Shown: positions 33,682 to 44,149, counted from the stretch's first letter. The stretch is DNA of 64,000 nt from Roseiarcus sp036513315 (GCA_036513315.1 DATBZF010000127.1:62001-126000); one strand, 5' to 3'. The notes: generated by a model from the sequence alone, not told the origin. Numbers and translations: made by a program.

Positions 33682-34042
33682 GCTTTTGCCTGGGAACCTG
33701 GCGCTTCACCACATAACTGCGGTTATTTCCGCCACGCGGCTCCGTCGCGATCTGGCCACGCCTATGGGGCCTGGCATGCGCCCTCGACGATAACGCCAGG
33801 GGGCCGTCCGGAGCGGTCGTAGCGGATTTTGCCTTAATGTGGCCAAAGGGTGACAGTGCCGCGGCTTTTCTCGCGTCAGCCCAGCAATTGTGGCCCTTCC
33901 CGAGGATCGTGTTTCGACGTCGCCGCCGCCATCCTCGCATGGCCGCGCTTCCGGCCCGCATCGGCGAATGTGATGTTGCAAAACTGTCATGCCGGCTGGG
34001 TAGGTATCCTTAATCCGATCCTGGGTTGAGGGGAAATAGGCG
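33682..34042. other. Leader region of the porin gene
   Basis: About 360 bp after the ABC remnant with no supported gene. It should hold the porin promoter. The last 40 bases include GAGGGGAAATAGGCG just before the porin ATG as ribosome site. Confidence 0.4.
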
Positions 34043-35695
34043 ATGTACGCGAAGTTCCGGACTAAACTGCTTGCTTCGTTGGCGGTCGGCGCCTTCGTAG
34101 GAGTCGCTCTGGGATCGATGCCGGCGAGAGCCGACGACACTTCGGCGGAAATCGCCGTCTTGAAGGCTGAATTGCGGCGGCTCGAAGCCAAGGTCGACGC
34201 CCAGTCCAAGGCCAACGCCCAGACCAGGGCGCAATTGTCGTCCTACCCGGTTCCGACGCGGAAGGGCGAACCTGAGATTCTCGCCTGCCCGGTCGGCAAG
34301 TTCTGCTACAAGGGCCTGACGATCACGCCGGGCGGCTTCTTCGCCCTCGAAGGTCTGTATCGCGACCACAATCTGGAATCGGATATCGATACGCCCTTTA
34401 ATTCCATTCCCTTCGCCAACAACAAGGTGGGCCATACGAACGAAGCGCGCCTTTCCGAGCGCCAGAGCCGTCTGTCGCTGTTGGTCGAGGGCAAGGTCGA
34501 TCCCGTCACTTCGCTCTCCGGTTACGGCGAGTTCGACTTCCTCGGCGCGGCGCAAACCGCCAATTCGAACGAATCCAATTCCTTCAACCCGCGCGTTCGC
34601 CACCTCTATGCGACGATCGACCGCTCCGATTGGGGCGTCCACGTGCTGGCCGGCCAGACCTGGTCGCTGGCGACTTTGAGCAGCCAGGGCATGGTGCCCC
34701 GCAAGGAGCAAATTCCGCTGGTGATCGACGCGCAATACGTTCCCGGCTTCACCTGGACCCGCACTCCTGAAATTCGCGTCGTGAAGGATCTCGGGCCGGA
34801 CTTCGCGGTCGGCGTGTCGGCCGAAAATTCGCAGACAACGTTTAGCGGAACGAACCCGGCGCCGGGTGCAGTCATCGCGCAATCCAACAACGGTTGCGGT
34901 TTCCCAGGCACCACCACGACACTCCCCACCTCAGGAGACAGTCTCCTGAATGCGTGCAACACCTATTCGACGAATCAGATCCCGGATTTTATCGGCAAGG
35001 TGACGTGGGACCCGACGATCGCCGACCACAAGCTGCATTTGGAAGCTTACGGCCTGTTGCGTGACTTCTATGACCGCACCGATCCGGTCCCTGGCGCGCC
35101 GTCGACGATCCTGTCGACCGGCAACCACGATGTCTACGGCGGCGGCTTTGGCGGCGGCATCATTGCCGAAGTGGTGCCGAAAATCCTCGACCTGCAATTC
35201 TCCGGCCTGACCGGCCAGGGCATTGGCCGATACGGCACAGCCGGACTGCCCGACGCGACCTTTAATTCCGTCACTGGCGCTGTCCAGCCAGTCTCCGAGA
35301 CGCAATTGCTCGCCGGCGCCATCCTGCACGCCACGCCATGGCTCGATATCTACGGCTACGCCGGCGAAGAATTCCAAGGCGCGAAATTCAACGTCGGCTC
35401 CGCTTCCGGTTTCGGCATCGGCAATCCTGCGACTATCGCCGCCGGTTGCTTGAGCGAATTCTCGGCCGCCGCTTGCACCACGCAGACCAAGTCGATCGAG
35501 CAGGCTACGGTTGGCTTCTGGGATACCCTCTACAAAGGCGACTTTGGCATGCTGAGGGGCGGTCTCCAATATTCCTATACCGAGCGTACCGGTTTCGCCG
35601 GCGCGGCGTCGGCCGCGCCCGCGACCTTCGGCACCATTACGCCGAAGGCCAGCGAACAGGTCTTCATGACCAGCCTTCGCTATTATCCGTTCTGA
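34043..35695 (+). CDS. Outer-membrane porin with N-terminal coiled coil
   Basis: 550 residues. A signal peptide (KLLASLAVGAFVGVALGSMP, cleavage near ARADD) is followed by a short coiled coil (EIAVLKAELRRLEAKVDAQS) and a long beta-barrel ending in aromatic YYPF, the C-terminal signature recognised by the BAM machinery. Repeated alternating strands (for example FAVGVSAENSQTTFSG) support a 16- or 18-stranded barrel, like DcaP-type or rhizobial porins. It would allow diffusion of small anionic or polar solutes. A strong terminator follows 18 bp after the stop, so it is monocistronic. Confidence 0.87.
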   Translation: MYAKFRTKLLASLAVGAFVGVALGSMPARADDTSAEIAVLKAELRRLEAKVDAQSKANAQTRAQLSSYPVPTRKGEPEILACPVGKFCYKGLTITPGGFFALEGLYRDHNLESDIDTPFNSIPFANNKVGHTNEARLSERQSRLSLLVEGKVDPVTSLSGYGEFDFLGAAQTANSNESNSFNPRVRHLYATIDRSDWGVHVLAGQTWSLATLSSQGMVPRKEQIPLVIDAQYVPGFTWTRTPEIRVVKDLGPDFAVGVSAENSQTTFSGTNPAPGAVIAQSNNGCGFPGTTTTLPTSGDSLLNACNTYSTNQIPDFIGKVTWDPTIADHKLHLEAYGLLRDFYDRTDPVPGAPSTILSTGNHDVYGGGFGGGIIAEVVPKILDLQFSGLTGQGIGRYGTAGLPDATFNSVTGAVQPVSETQLLAGAILHATPWLDIYGYAGEEFQGAKFNVGSASGFGIGNPATIAAGCLSEFSAAACTTQTKSIEQATVGFWDTLYKGDFGMLRGGLQYSYTERTGFAGAASAAPATFGTITPKASEQVFMTSLRYYPF

Positions 35696-35713
35696 TCGCG
35701 ATCCATCGATGCG

Positions 35714-35745
35714 GGGCGGCGACAGAAATGTCGCCGCCCTTTTTT
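35714..35745 (+). terminator. Rho-independent terminator of the porin gene
   Basis: Perfect 11-bp stem GGGCGGCGACA / TGTCGCCGCCC with a GAAA tetraloop, followed by six T. One of the clearest intrinsic terminators in the window. Confidence 0.95.
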
Positions 35746-35891
35746 ATTTCAGCCGGCAGAAATTGGAGTTTGCGCTGCGGTTCAGGCCTCGGCGCCCATC
35801 TTCGAATCGGACATTGCGTCCGCTGCCTTCCGCCGCGCGAGCGTTGGCGACGACCCGCACAATTCACACGAAGACCTTGCGGCCGCGTCTT

Positions 35892-37262
35892 TCACGGCGG
35901 CGCCTTTGCGGACGCGCCGCGCCCGGACATGATGAATAATGCGCCGGGACGATTGTCTTCGACCCGCAGCTCGAAATCGTGGAGCTTGGCGATCGCCGCC
36001 GCTATGCTCAGGCCGAGGCCGCTACCGGGAACGCGGTCGTTGCGGATCGTGCGATAGAAGCGCTCGAAAATCCTGTCGCGCTCGCCCGGCGCCACGCCCG
36101 ATCCGCTGTCGCTGACCCGAACCACTGGCCGGCCAGCCTCGATTGCCGCGGATAGGGTGACCGTGCCGCCCTCGGGCGTGAATTTGACCGCGTTGTCGAT
36201 GAGATTCGCCAAGGCTTCACGCATGAGGTCGCCGTCGCCCAATGTTGGAACCGGCGATCTCGCGTCGAGAACCATCGCGACCGACCTGGCTTTGCCAAGC
36301 GGCTCATAGAATTCGAACACATCGGCGCAGATCGCCGAAAGATCGATCGACTTGAAACCGCTCGACCTCAATGCGCTCTCGACTTCCGATATGCGCAACA
36401 GAGCCGTAATCGTCATCATCGCCTTGTCGAGTTCGCTCAAAGCCTGGCGGGTGGCGACGCGCAATTCATGATCGTCACTGCCGGCAAGGCCCCGCTCCAG
36501 CTTCGCGCACATGACCGCCAGCGGCGTGCGCAGATCATGGGCGATATTGTCGCTGACGTTTTTGACCTGAAGCAGCAAGCGCACGATCTCGTCGAGCATG
36601 AGGTTCACATCGCGTGAAACCCTATCGATCTCGTCGGGCCTGCGGCGCACGGGCAGGCGCACCTGGAGATCGCCCCGCATGATTCTCGCGATCGTATCGT
36701 GGATATGGATCAGGCGCCGCGATTCGCGGCGCGCAAAAAAAGCGCCGATCGCCAGCGCCATCAGCAGCATCGGGCCAATGGCGCCCACCAGAGCCTGAAG
36801 CACGGTCCTGCGAAGCGTGAACACTTCATCGAGGTTTCGGCCGAGCATCAGAAGGCTGCCGTCGGGGCGCAGTCGCGCCACCAATATTGCCGGTTCGCTT
36901 TTTTGCCCAGGATCAGTTCGCGGCGCCTCTGAGACGAAATGCGACCTCCCATCGGCCGGTATCGTCACTTTGCCGACGTTGCCGATGAGCAACGTGCCGG
37001 ATTCGCTGAAAAGCGCGACATAGTCGAGATGACGCAAATCACGCGTGAGCCGCTGAGTGACCGCGTTTTTTATTTCCTCGTCCGAATAATTTGCCCCTTT
37101 CCAGGCCTCATCTTCCAGGATACTGCGGACTCTGGATTCGCTCACGGCGGTGATTCTGAGATAGACGAGTCCGAACACCAGCGACGAAGCAACCGTCATC
37201 GCAATCGCGAAAGCCAAGGCGAGCCGCAACGCTGACGACCTGAGGAATTCAGGCGCCCGCAT
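35892..37262 (-). CDS. Sensor histidine kinase of the RND efflux operon
   Basis: 456-residue membrane sensor with a first transmembrane helix about 11-35, a periplasmic domain to about 150, a second helix about 155-178 and a HAMP linker. The phospho-acceptor helix is VSDNIAHDLRTPLAVM with His242. The ATPase lobe has DSGSGVAPGERDRIFERFYR and GSGLGLSIAAAIAKLHDFEL. It should phosphorylate the response regulator encoded just upstream, with which it overlaps by 14 bp. It is last in an operon of pump, adaptor, channel, regulator and sensor, so it likely senses a substrate of that pump, such as a metal or toxic compound. Confidence 0.92.
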   Translation of the reverse strand: MRAPEFLRSSALRLALAFAIAMTVASSLVFGLVYLRITAVSESRVRSILEDEAWKGANYSDEEIKNAVTQRLTRDLRHLDYVALFSESGTLLIGNVGKVTIPADGRSHFVSEAPRTDPGQKSEPAILVARLRPDGSLLMLGRNLDEVFTLRRTVLQALVGAIGPMLLMALAIGAFFARRESRRLIHIHDTIARIMRGDLQVRLPVRRRPDEIDRVSRDVNLMLDEIVRLLLQVKNVSDNIAHDLRTPLAVMCAKLERGLAGSDDHELRVATRQALSELDKAMMTITALLRISEVESALRSSGFKSIDLSAICADVFEFYEPLGKARSVAMVLDARSPVPTLGDGDLMREALANLIDNAVKFTPEGGTVTLSAAIEAGRPVVRVSDSGSGVAPGERDRIFERFYRTIRNDRVPGSGLGLSIAAAIAKLHDFELRVEDNRPGALFIMSGRGASAKAPP

Positions 37263-37953
37263 GGAGCATGAATCCGGCGCCGCGAATGTTGATGATCAGC
37301 GGTGGCGCGCCCGCAATATCGATTTTGCGGCGCAAATTCCCGATATGCACATCGACGACATTGGTTTCCGGAATGAAGCGATAGTGCCAAACTCCTTCCA
37401 GCAGCATCGCCCGCGTGACGATCCGGCCAGGGCGGCGCAGGAAATATTCGAGGAGCTTGAACTCGCGCGGCAACAATTCGATGAGCGTCCCGTCGCGCAT
37501 CACCGTCTGCTCGATCAGATCCATTTCGAGCCCGCCGGCCCGCAATTTGGTGGTGCGCACGTCGTCGAGACGGCGCAGCAGCGCCTCGACCCGCGCCGCG
37601 AGCTCCGCCATGGCGAACGGCTTGGTGAGATAGTCGTCGCCGCCGGCCTTCAGGCCTCGAATACGGTCATCGACCGAGGAAAGCGCAGAAATGAGGAGGA
37701 CTGGCGTCTTGACGCCTTCCTCACGCAGCGCCTCCACCATCGACAATCCGTCGGAGCCGTGGAGCATGCGGTCGACAACCATGATCGCAGAACTTCCGGC
37801 GCGGGCGGCGCTGAAACCTTCGGCGACTGAATCGACATGTTGAACGCGATAGCCCAGGCTCTGAAGCTCAGCGCTGATTTCCTCGGCCAGTCCTTTCTCA
37901 TCTTCGATCAGAAGCACGGACGGGCGCTTGAGGGGATCGCCGGTCATCGACAT
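37249..37953 (-). CDS. OmpR-family response regulator of the RND efflux operon
   Basis: 234 residues from ATG 37953, preceded by AAGGAG. The receiver domain has the acidic pocket LIEDE, phospho-acceptor Asp in MVVDRMLHGSDG, and the KPF switch (DYLTKPFAMAELAARVEA). The winged-helix output has REFKLLEYFLRRPGRIVTR and NVVDVHIGNLRRKID. It probably controls the pump genes in the same operon. A TTG start at 37974 is possible but would place the ribosome site inside the gene. Confidence 0.93.
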   Translation of the reverse strand: MSMTGDPLKRPSVLLIEDEKGLAEEISAELQSLGYRVQHVDSVAEGFSAARAGSSAIMVVDRMLHGSDGLSMVEALREEGVKTPVLLISALSSVDDRIRGLKAGGDDYLTKPFAMAELAARVEALLRRLDDVRTTKLRAGGLEMDLIEQTVMRDGTLIELLPREFKLLEYFLRRPGRIVTRAMLLEGVWHYRFIPETNVVDVHIGNLRRKIDIAGAPPLIINIRGAGFMLHAGA

Positions 37954-37970
37954 TGCCGTCTTTGGCTCCT

Positions 37971-39503
37971 TCAAGGATTTTGCGGCGAGTCCAGCAAATG
38001 TTTCGCGGCGGCGATCAAAGCGGGTTGAAGAGGCCGGATCGGCGGAATGACTTCATTCGACGGCCAGCCGCCGCCAAGCGCTTTGTAAAGCATGACAAGA
38101 TCATCGGCCTCCGCCTGGCGCGTGACGACGTGGCGCTCTTCGAGTTCATATTGCTCGCGTTCGGCGTCGAGGACATTGAGAAAGTCGCTCAGGCCGCGAT
38201 CATATCGCTCGGTGGCGAGCTGCGTGGCCTGACGCGCCGCCTGCAGGGCGCGATCGAGGCTCGCAAGGCGTTGCTGTTGGGCCCTGTAGGAAGCTTCGGC
38301 GTCGTCGACCTGCCGCACCGCTGTCAATATCGCCTGTCTATAGGACGCCAAAAATCCCCGCGTTTGCAAATCGGCGATTTCTATTTGGGCGTCGAGCGCG
38401 CCGAAATCGAGCAAAGGCATGGTGGCCGATGGGCCAAACGACCCGATCCAAGTGAGGGGAACGAGGGACGATGGCGAACGTATGCCGCCCTGGGCGCCCG
38501 CCGCGCCGCTGAGGACCACAGTCGGATAGAGATCGGCGATCGCCGAGCCAATGTGGGCGTTCGCCGCCGCAAGGCGACGCTCCGCCTCGCGAATGTCCGG
38601 ACGTCGCCGCAACAGATCGACCGGCAGACCGACCGGAACTCTCCCCGGCAGCGCCGGGATCGGACCCGGCTTGGCGAGTTCCTTGGCCATTTCCTCAGGA
38701 AAATGACCAAGGAGCACGGCGATCGCATGTCGGCTGACGTCAATTTGCGCAGCGAGGGGCGCCACATCGGCTTGCAAGGTCGCCAATTGCCGCTGCGCGA
38801 GACTCACGTCCATTTCATTGGTGAGCCCGCGGTCAAAGCGCGACTGCGCGAGATCCAGGTTGCCGCGCGCCGCGGCGATATTTTCACCGAGAACGACGAG
38901 TTGGCGTTGCCGCGCCCGCATGTCGAGATAAGCGCCCGCGACATCGGCAGCGACCGTAACGAACACCCAGTCGCGCGCATCCTTGAGCGCTTCGGCGTCA
39001 GCGGTCTGTGCCTCGACCTCACGCTTGATCTTGCCGAAAAGATCGAGTTCCCAGGCCGCCGCAGCGCCGCCCGCGTCGTTGATGCTCCTGAGGCCCGACG
39101 CGGTTTCCGCCGACCGCAGGGCCTGCGCGACGCGGCCCTTTGTCTCGTCCGACCCCGAGCCAACGCCGCCGCCGGCAGTCGCCCCGGCGACAGGAAGCGC
39201 CTGATCGCCTATAACTGTCACCAATGTTCGCGCCGCCTGAAGGCGTTCCAGAGCAATTTCGAGATCGAGATTGGCTTCCAGAGCGCGAGCGATCAGCGAA
39301 TCGAGCTCTGTGTCATGCAGCGCTCGCCACCATTGCGTGAGATCGGCGCTCACCGATGGAGTTGATTGGAGGATTTTTTCACCAGATTGAGCAAGAAACA
39401 TGCTCGGCATGGAAATCGTCGGCAAATGATAGTCGGGACCGACAGCGCAACCAGCTAAGGCGCCGGACATCCCAAGCGCGCTCAATCGAATCCATTTTTT
39501 CAC
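37971..39503 (-). CDS. Outer-membrane efflux lipoprotein, NodT/OprM family
   Basis: 510 residues. GTG start. A lipoprotein signal ends in the lipobox LAGC, followed by AVGPDYHLP, the usual start of this family. Two repeated TolC-like halves with long helices follow (GRVPVGLPVDLLRRRPDIRE is the hallmark motif between them). It forms the trimeric channel of a tripartite pump with the adaptor and RND protein upstream. The coding order pump-adaptor-channel-regulator-sensor is read leftwards with short gaps. Confidence 0.93.
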   Translation of the reverse strand: MKKWIRLSALGMSGALAGCAVGPDYHLPTISMPSMFLAQSGEKILQSTPSVSADLTQWWRALHDTELDSLIARALEANLDLEIALERLQAARTLVTVIGDQALPVAGATAGGGVGSGSDETKGRVAQALRSAETASGLRSINDAGGAAAAWELDLFGKIKREVEAQTADAEALKDARDWVFVTVAADVAGAYLDMRARQRQLVVLGENIAAARGNLDLAQSRFDRGLTNEMDVSLAQRQLATLQADVAPLAAQIDVSRHAIAVLLGHFPEEMAKELAKPGPIPALPGRVPVGLPVDLLRRRPDIREAERRLAAANAHIGSAIADLYPTVVLSGAAGAQGGIRSPSSLVPLTWIGSFGPSATMPLLDFGALDAQIEIADLQTRGFLASYRQAILTAVRQVDDAEASYRAQQQRLASLDRALQAARQATQLATERYDRGLSDFLNVLDAEREQYELEERHVVTRQAEADDLVMLYKALGGGWPSNEVIPPIRPLQPALIAAAKHLLDSPQNP

Positions 39504-39573
39504 GCCAATACTTCCAACTCAACGAGAGCGCTTGAAATAAGCTTGCGCGAACGGGCGCGCATGTTCCGCGCCC

Positions 39574-40857
39574 TTATCGGGCTGACGCGCTTTTTGTATC
39601 TCCCTCTTTGGCATCATTCAACTTGACTTTTTCACCCGCCGCGATCTGGCTGCTGAGATTGAGGACGGCCTTGTCGCCGATCGCGAGACCGGAGCCGATC
39701 GCGACGAAATTGCCGTTATCCCTGGCGATTTTCACATCCTTGAAAGCGACGGCGCCGTCTTTGTCGATGACCGCGACTTGCGGTCCGCCGGATCGAAACA
39801 ACACCGCGGCGGCCGGCACCAGCATCTCGGAACCGCCCCTGAGGCTGAAAGCGACCTGCACATACATTCCGGGGACCAGCGCATGGTTGACGTTCGGGAT
39901 GTCGATCTCGACACGCAGCGTACGAGACGCCGGATCGATCGCTTTCGCGGTTCTCGCGATCTTGCCCTCAAGGCGCAAATCGGCCTGATCGCTGCTTGTG
40001 ATCACGGCCGTCACGTCCGGCGCCATGAGTTGCGTCGCGACGCTCTGCGGCGCGTGGACGAAAATGCGTATCGGGTCGTCCTTTGAGAGCTGGTAAAGCG
40101 AGGACGTATTGGCCGTGCTTCCCGCAGTCACGAGATTGCCCGTGTCGATGTGACGTTGGATGATCGTGCCGTCGAAAGGCGCTGTGACTTCCTTGAACCG
40201 GGTGAGCGCGGACAAACGATCGACGTCAGCCTGTTCGAGCATGACCTGTGCGCGGGCTGCATTGAGCTCGGCGATCGCCGCGGCGCTACCCGCTTTCTTG
40301 GATTCGCGTTCCTGATCGGACACGACGCCTTTGGGAGATTCTCGCCAGCGATCGTCCGTCGTCTTGGCGAAATCAGCTTGGGCCTGTTTGACCGCGACCT
40401 GGGCGATGCTGGCGTTCAGCTTCGCCTTCGCGGCCAGAAGCTCGGCGTCGAGTTCAGGCGTATCGATCGTCGCGAGCGTCTGCCCTGTCGTCACATGATC
40501 GCCAATATCGACAAACCATTTGGCGACATATCCGTTCACGCGGGCGTAAATGGTGGTCTCGTCCCACGCGGCCGTCTCGCCCGGAAGCGCAAGGGCTTGA
40601 GTTGGAGGAGAAGGACTTACCGTAGCGACATCGACGCGCGGCTTCTCCGCCACGTCATGGTCCGTCGCATCGGCCAATCGCGCTTCCGCTTCTGTTCTCT
40701 GGCGATGAACAAAGAAAAACCCAAGGCCCAGCCCCAACGCGATCACGACGGCGACGCGTAGCATCCTGCTTCCCGTTCCGCGCGAAAAGCGAGTCGCGAC
40801 GGCCGCGTCGTCCGGATTTGGAAACTTCGGGTCGAGGTCTTCAGACAAAGGCGTCAT
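39574..40857 (-). CDS. RND efflux periplasmic adaptor
   Basis: 427 residues from ATG 40857. The N-terminal membrane anchor is LRVAVVIALGLGLGFFFVH. The HlyD/AcrA-type parts follow: barrel-sandwich (TTIYARVNGYVAKWFVDIGD), alpha hairpin, and the beta barrel with VTAPFDGTIIQRHIDTGNLV. The longer in-frame extension overlaps the RND gene end and is not protein-like. It bridges the inner-membrane pump and outer-membrane channel. Starts 26 bp after the pump stop. Confidence 0.92.
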   Translation of the reverse strand: MTPLSEDLDPKFPNPDDAAVATRFSRGTGSRMLRVAVVIALGLGLGFFFVHRQRTEAEARLADATDHDVAEKPRVDVATVSPSPPTQALALPGETAAWDETTIYARVNGYVAKWFVDIGDHVTTGQTLATIDTPELDAELLAAKAKLNASIAQVAVKQAQADFAKTTDDRWRESPKGVVSDQERESKKAGSAAAIAELNAARAQVMLEQADVDRLSALTRFKEVTAPFDGTIIQRHIDTGNLVTAGSTANTSSLYQLSKDDPIRIFVHAPQSVATQLMAPDVTAVITSSDQADLRLEGKIARTAKAIDPASRTLRVEIDIPNVNHALVPGMYVQVAFSLRGGSEMLVPAAAVLFRSGGPQVAVIDKDGAVAFKDVKIARDNGNFVAIGSGLAIGDKAVLNLSSQIAAGEKVKLNDAKEGDTKSASAR

Positions 40858-40882
40858 GGGGAGTCCCAGTTGCGAAATTGCG

Positions 40883-43800
40883 TCATCCCGGCGAAACGGC
40901 CGCCCCGTCGGCGGCGGGGTAGCGGAACGTCGACAGAGCGTTCGGCCGCAGAAGTCGGTAAACCACTGGAACGAAAACCATAGTCGCCGCCGTAGCGAAC
41001 AGGAGGCCGCCAATGACCGCGCGCGCCAAAGGCGCGTTCTGCTCACCGCCCTCGCCCACGCCTAATGCCATTGGGATCATGCCGAGGATCATCGCTCCCG
41101 CAGTCATCATCACTGGCCTGAGACGCGTATAACCCGCGACGATCGCGGCGGTTGTCTTCTCGTCACCGGCCTCCATCCGCTGATTGGCGAAAGTCACGAC
41201 AAGAATGCTGTTGGCCGCGGTCAAGCCAATACACATGAGCGAACCCATCAAAGCGGGCACGCTCAAGTGGGTTTGCGTGAGAAACAGCATCCACATGACG
41301 CCGCTCAACGTGAAGGGGACGGCGGCCAGGACGATCAGCGGATCGACCCAGCTTTGGAAATTGATGACGAGAATGAGATAGACGAGCACCACGGCGAGGG
41401 CCATGCCGGAAAACAGGCCATCATAGCTCTCACGCATGGTTTCGACTTGTCCGCTAAGGGTCACTGTCATTGGCGATGCGGCGTTGGATCGATCTGAGGC
41501 CAGCACTTTGTCGATCTCGTCCGCCGCCGAAGCAAGGTCGCGGCCCTGAACGTCGGCATTGACGTCGAAGACCGGCCGGATGTTGAGCTGCGATGTCACC
41601 AGGGGAGACGTAGCGCGCCCGAACCTCGCGATATTCATCAGCATCTGGCCCTTGTCAGCGCCACCGGCTGACATAATGGGCAAGGTCCATAGATCCGCCG
41701 CCGAAGTCACCCGGTATGTCGGCATTTGGGCGATCAATCGATAGCTTGAGCCGGTTGCCGGATTGACCCAAAAGTTCGGCGCCGCCTGAGTGCTCGAATT
41801 TGTCGTCACAAGCACGTTATTGGCGACCGCCGCTTGATCCACCCCGGCCTGCCCGGCAAGCGTCCGATCGACGTTGATCGTTAGAGCCGGCGCATCAGGA
41901 ACCTGAAATACATGAGAATCGACGATTCCAGGAACGCCCTTGATGTCTCGCGCAATCTTTGACGCGAGAGCGAACGCCGCCGCGCTGTCGGGACCGGATA
42001 TGCGAATATCGATCGGCGCCGGCTGGCCAAAGTTCAAGACCTGGTCGACGATGTCGGCGGGCTGGAAAAAGAATTGTAGCTGAGGGAACCGCTTTGGCAG
42101 CTCGCTCCGCAGATCCGCGATGTGAGCGGCGGTGGGCGTATGCTTCTTCTTAAGGGAGACAAGAACCTCGCCGTCCATGGGCCCGACCGTGGCCGAATCG
42201 CTGAGCGCGATGTTGATGCCGCTATAAGGCAAGCCGATGTTGTCGAGAATGACGTCGATCTGGTCTTCTCCAACGATCTGCCGGATCGTATGTTCGACTT
42301 GGGCGAAATAGCGTTGCGTATCCTCGAGCCTCGTGGCGGGCGGCGCCCGGACATGCAGACGCATCTGGCCGGCGTCTACTTGCGGGAAGAAGTCTTGACC
42401 AAGCTGTGGGAAAAGCAACAGCGAACATGCCATCAACACGATGAAGAGCACGCTCACGACCCCGGCGCGCGCGACACAAAAAGCGACGCTATTGCGATAG
42501 CCCTCGCGCAACCGATTGAAGCCAGCTTCGAAACCGTGGTGGATCGCGCCAAAAACATTGAACCCGGACCGCGCCGTTGCGGCGCGCGGGGTATGCTTGG
42601 TATGACCCTCAAGCGAAGAGCGCATGAGGTAGGCGAATAGAACCGGCACCAAGGTAAAGGAAAGCGCCAAGCTAGCGATGAGCGAGATGCAGACGGACAG
42701 CGACAACGGCGAGAACAAGTATTTGGCCGTCCCCTGAAGCAAGAACACCGGCACGAAGACGATGCAGATGCATAAGGTCGAGAGCGCAGTCGGGACTGCG
42801 ACCTCTCGACAGCCGGAGATGATCGCCTGCGTCAGCGCGTCGCCCTCTTTGACGTGGCGCTCGATATTCTCGATGACGACCGTGCTATTGTCCACGAGAA
42901 CGCCGACAGCCAGGGCAAATCCTCCGAGCGTCATCGTATTCAAGGTCTGACCGCCGACATACATCACGAGAACGGCGGTGATGATCGCGAGGGGAATCGT
43001 CGCCAGTATGATCAACGTCAAACGCCAATTGCCCAGAAAAAGCAGGATCATCAACGCCGTCAGGCCCGCGGCCATCGAACCGCCCATCACGACGCTGTTG
43101 AGTGCGGCGCGAACGAAGATAGATTGATCAAAAATCGGCTTGATGGCCACATCCGCGGGCAGTAGTTTGCGAATGTCGGTCAGTGCTTCGCGGACGCCGT
43201 CGATCACCGCAAGCGTCGAAACGCCGCCCGTCTTGCGCACACTCACCAGCGCTCCCGGCCGTCCGTCCACCGCAACGGAATTGCTTTGCACCTGATGGCC
43301 GTCATGAACGTGGGCGACATCTCCGATAAATACAGTGCGGCCGTTGATCTCCTTTATCGGATATTGGTTGATGGCCGTGATGAGATCGGGGCTGTTGTTC
43401 ATCAGCAGCGAATAGTCCTTTTCGCCAATCTTCACGTCGCCGGAAGGCAGTACAACATTTTGTTTCTGGAGCGCATCACTCACATCCGTCGGCGTCAGTC
43501 CACGCGCCTGCAAAGCCTGTGGATCGAGGTCCACCATCATGACGCGCGGCATGCCCCCGTAGGGGTACGGAACCGAAGCGCCGCGCACGACCGCAAGATC
43601 TGGACGGATGATGTTCTGACCAAAGTCATTGAGCTTGGTGTCCGATTGCGTCGGGCTCGACAGGCTCAGTTGGATGATCGGCACGTCGGTTGCGCCGTAA
43701 CGCAGAACCAGGGGCGGCGTGATATTGCGCGGCATGGATTTGAGAATGACAAGGGCGCTGCTCGATAACTGCGAAATTGCGCGGGTCACGTCAGCGCCCT

Positions 43801-44092
43801 GATGGAGATACACTTTCAGAACTCCGACGCCGTTGTAAGCGGTCGCTTCGAGTCGGGATATATCGTCTACAAGGGAGGCCAGCTGACGTTCGTGCAGCGT
43901 CAGAATGCGGTTCTGCATGTCCTGCGGGCTCATCCCGCTGTAGGTCCAAACGACGCTGACCACGGGAATGTCGATTTCGGGGAAAATATCGATCGGCATG
44001 CGCAGCGCCGCGCCGATTCCCAGGATGCAGATCAGGACCAGCGAGGCGACGATCGTATACGGACGCTTGAGCGCAAAAGCGGCTAAATCCAT
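40883..44092 (-). CDS. RND (HAE1-family) inner-membrane efflux pump
   Basis: 1069 residues in the AcrB/MexB fold with about twelve helices and two large periplasmic loops. It opens MDLAAFALKRPYTIVASLVL; motifs include DIFPEIDIPVVSVVWTYSGM, the TM4 motif TLGGFALAVGVLVDNSTVVI with paired acids, and PLARAVIGGLLFATAATM near the end. It exports hydrophobic or cationic toxicants using the proton gradient. First gene of the five-gene operon. An inverted repeat at 44128-44149 sits just upstream and could be its operator. Confidence 0.95.
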   Translation of the reverse strand: MDLAAFALKRPYTIVASLVLICILGIGAALRMPIDIFPEIDIPVVSVVWTYSGMSPQDMQNRILTLHERQLASLVDDISRLEATAYNGVGVLKVYLHQGADVTRAISQLSSSALVILKSMPRNITPPLVLRYGATDVPIIQLSLSSPTQSDTKLNDFGQNIIRPDLAVVRGASVPYPYGGMPRVMMVDLDPQALQARGLTPTDVSDALQKQNVVLPSGDVKIGEKDYSLLMNNSPDLITAINQYPIKEINGRTVFIGDVAHVHDGHQVQSNSVAVDGRPGALVSVRKTGGVSTLAVIDGVREALTDIRKLLPADVAIKPIFDQSIFVRAALNSVVMGGSMAAGLTALMILLFLGNWRLTLIILATIPLAIITAVLVMYVGGQTLNTMTLGGFALAVGVLVDNSTVVIENIERHVKEGDALTQAIISGCREVAVPTALSTLCICIVFVPVFLLQGTAKYLFSPLSLSVCISLIASLALSFTLVPVLFAYLMRSSLEGHTKHTPRAATARSGFNVFGAIHHGFEAGFNRLREGYRNSVAFCVARAGVVSVLFIVLMACSLLLFPQLGQDFFPQVDAGQMRLHVRAPPATRLEDTQRYFAQVEHTIRQIVGEDQIDVILDNIGLPYSGINIALSDSATVGPMDGEVLVSLKKKHTPTAAHIADLRSELPKRFPQLQFFFQPADIVDQVLNFGQPAPIDIRISGPDSAAAFALASKIARDIKGVPGIVDSHVFQVPDAPALTINVDRTLAGQAGVDQAAVANNVLVTTNSSTQAAPNFWVNPATGSSYRLIAQMPTYRVTSAADLWTLPIMSAGGADKGQMLMNIARFGRATSPLVTSQLNIRPVFDVNADVQGRDLASAADEIDKVLASDRSNAASPMTVTLSGQVETMRESYDGLFSGMALAVVLVYLILVINFQSWVDPLIVLAAVPFTLSGVMWMLFLTQTHLSVPALMGSLMCIGLTAANSILVVTFANQRMEAGDEKTTAAIVAGYTRLRPVMMTAGAMILGMIPMALGVGEGGEQNAPLARAVIGGLLFATAATMVFVPVVYRLLRPNALSTFRYPAADGAAVSPG

Positions 44093-44127
44093 CGGCGACC
44101 CCAACCCTTACCGGCCACGCATCGCGC

Positions 44128-44149
44128 TTGCGGGCGCGCGAACCCGCAA
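44128..44149. promoter_or_regulatory. Inverted repeat upstream of the RND operon
   Basis: TTGCGGG-N8-CCCGCAA, a perfect 7-bp dyad 36-57 bp before the pump start. There is no T-run, so it is not a standard terminator of the small gene upstream. It is a candidate operator for the operon's own response regulator or another repressor. Confidence 0.35.

Noticed and set aside
37953..39365. 470-codon open frame antisense to the NodT-type channel gene
   Set aside because: No recognisable motif, and the channel gene has a lipobox and family hallmark.
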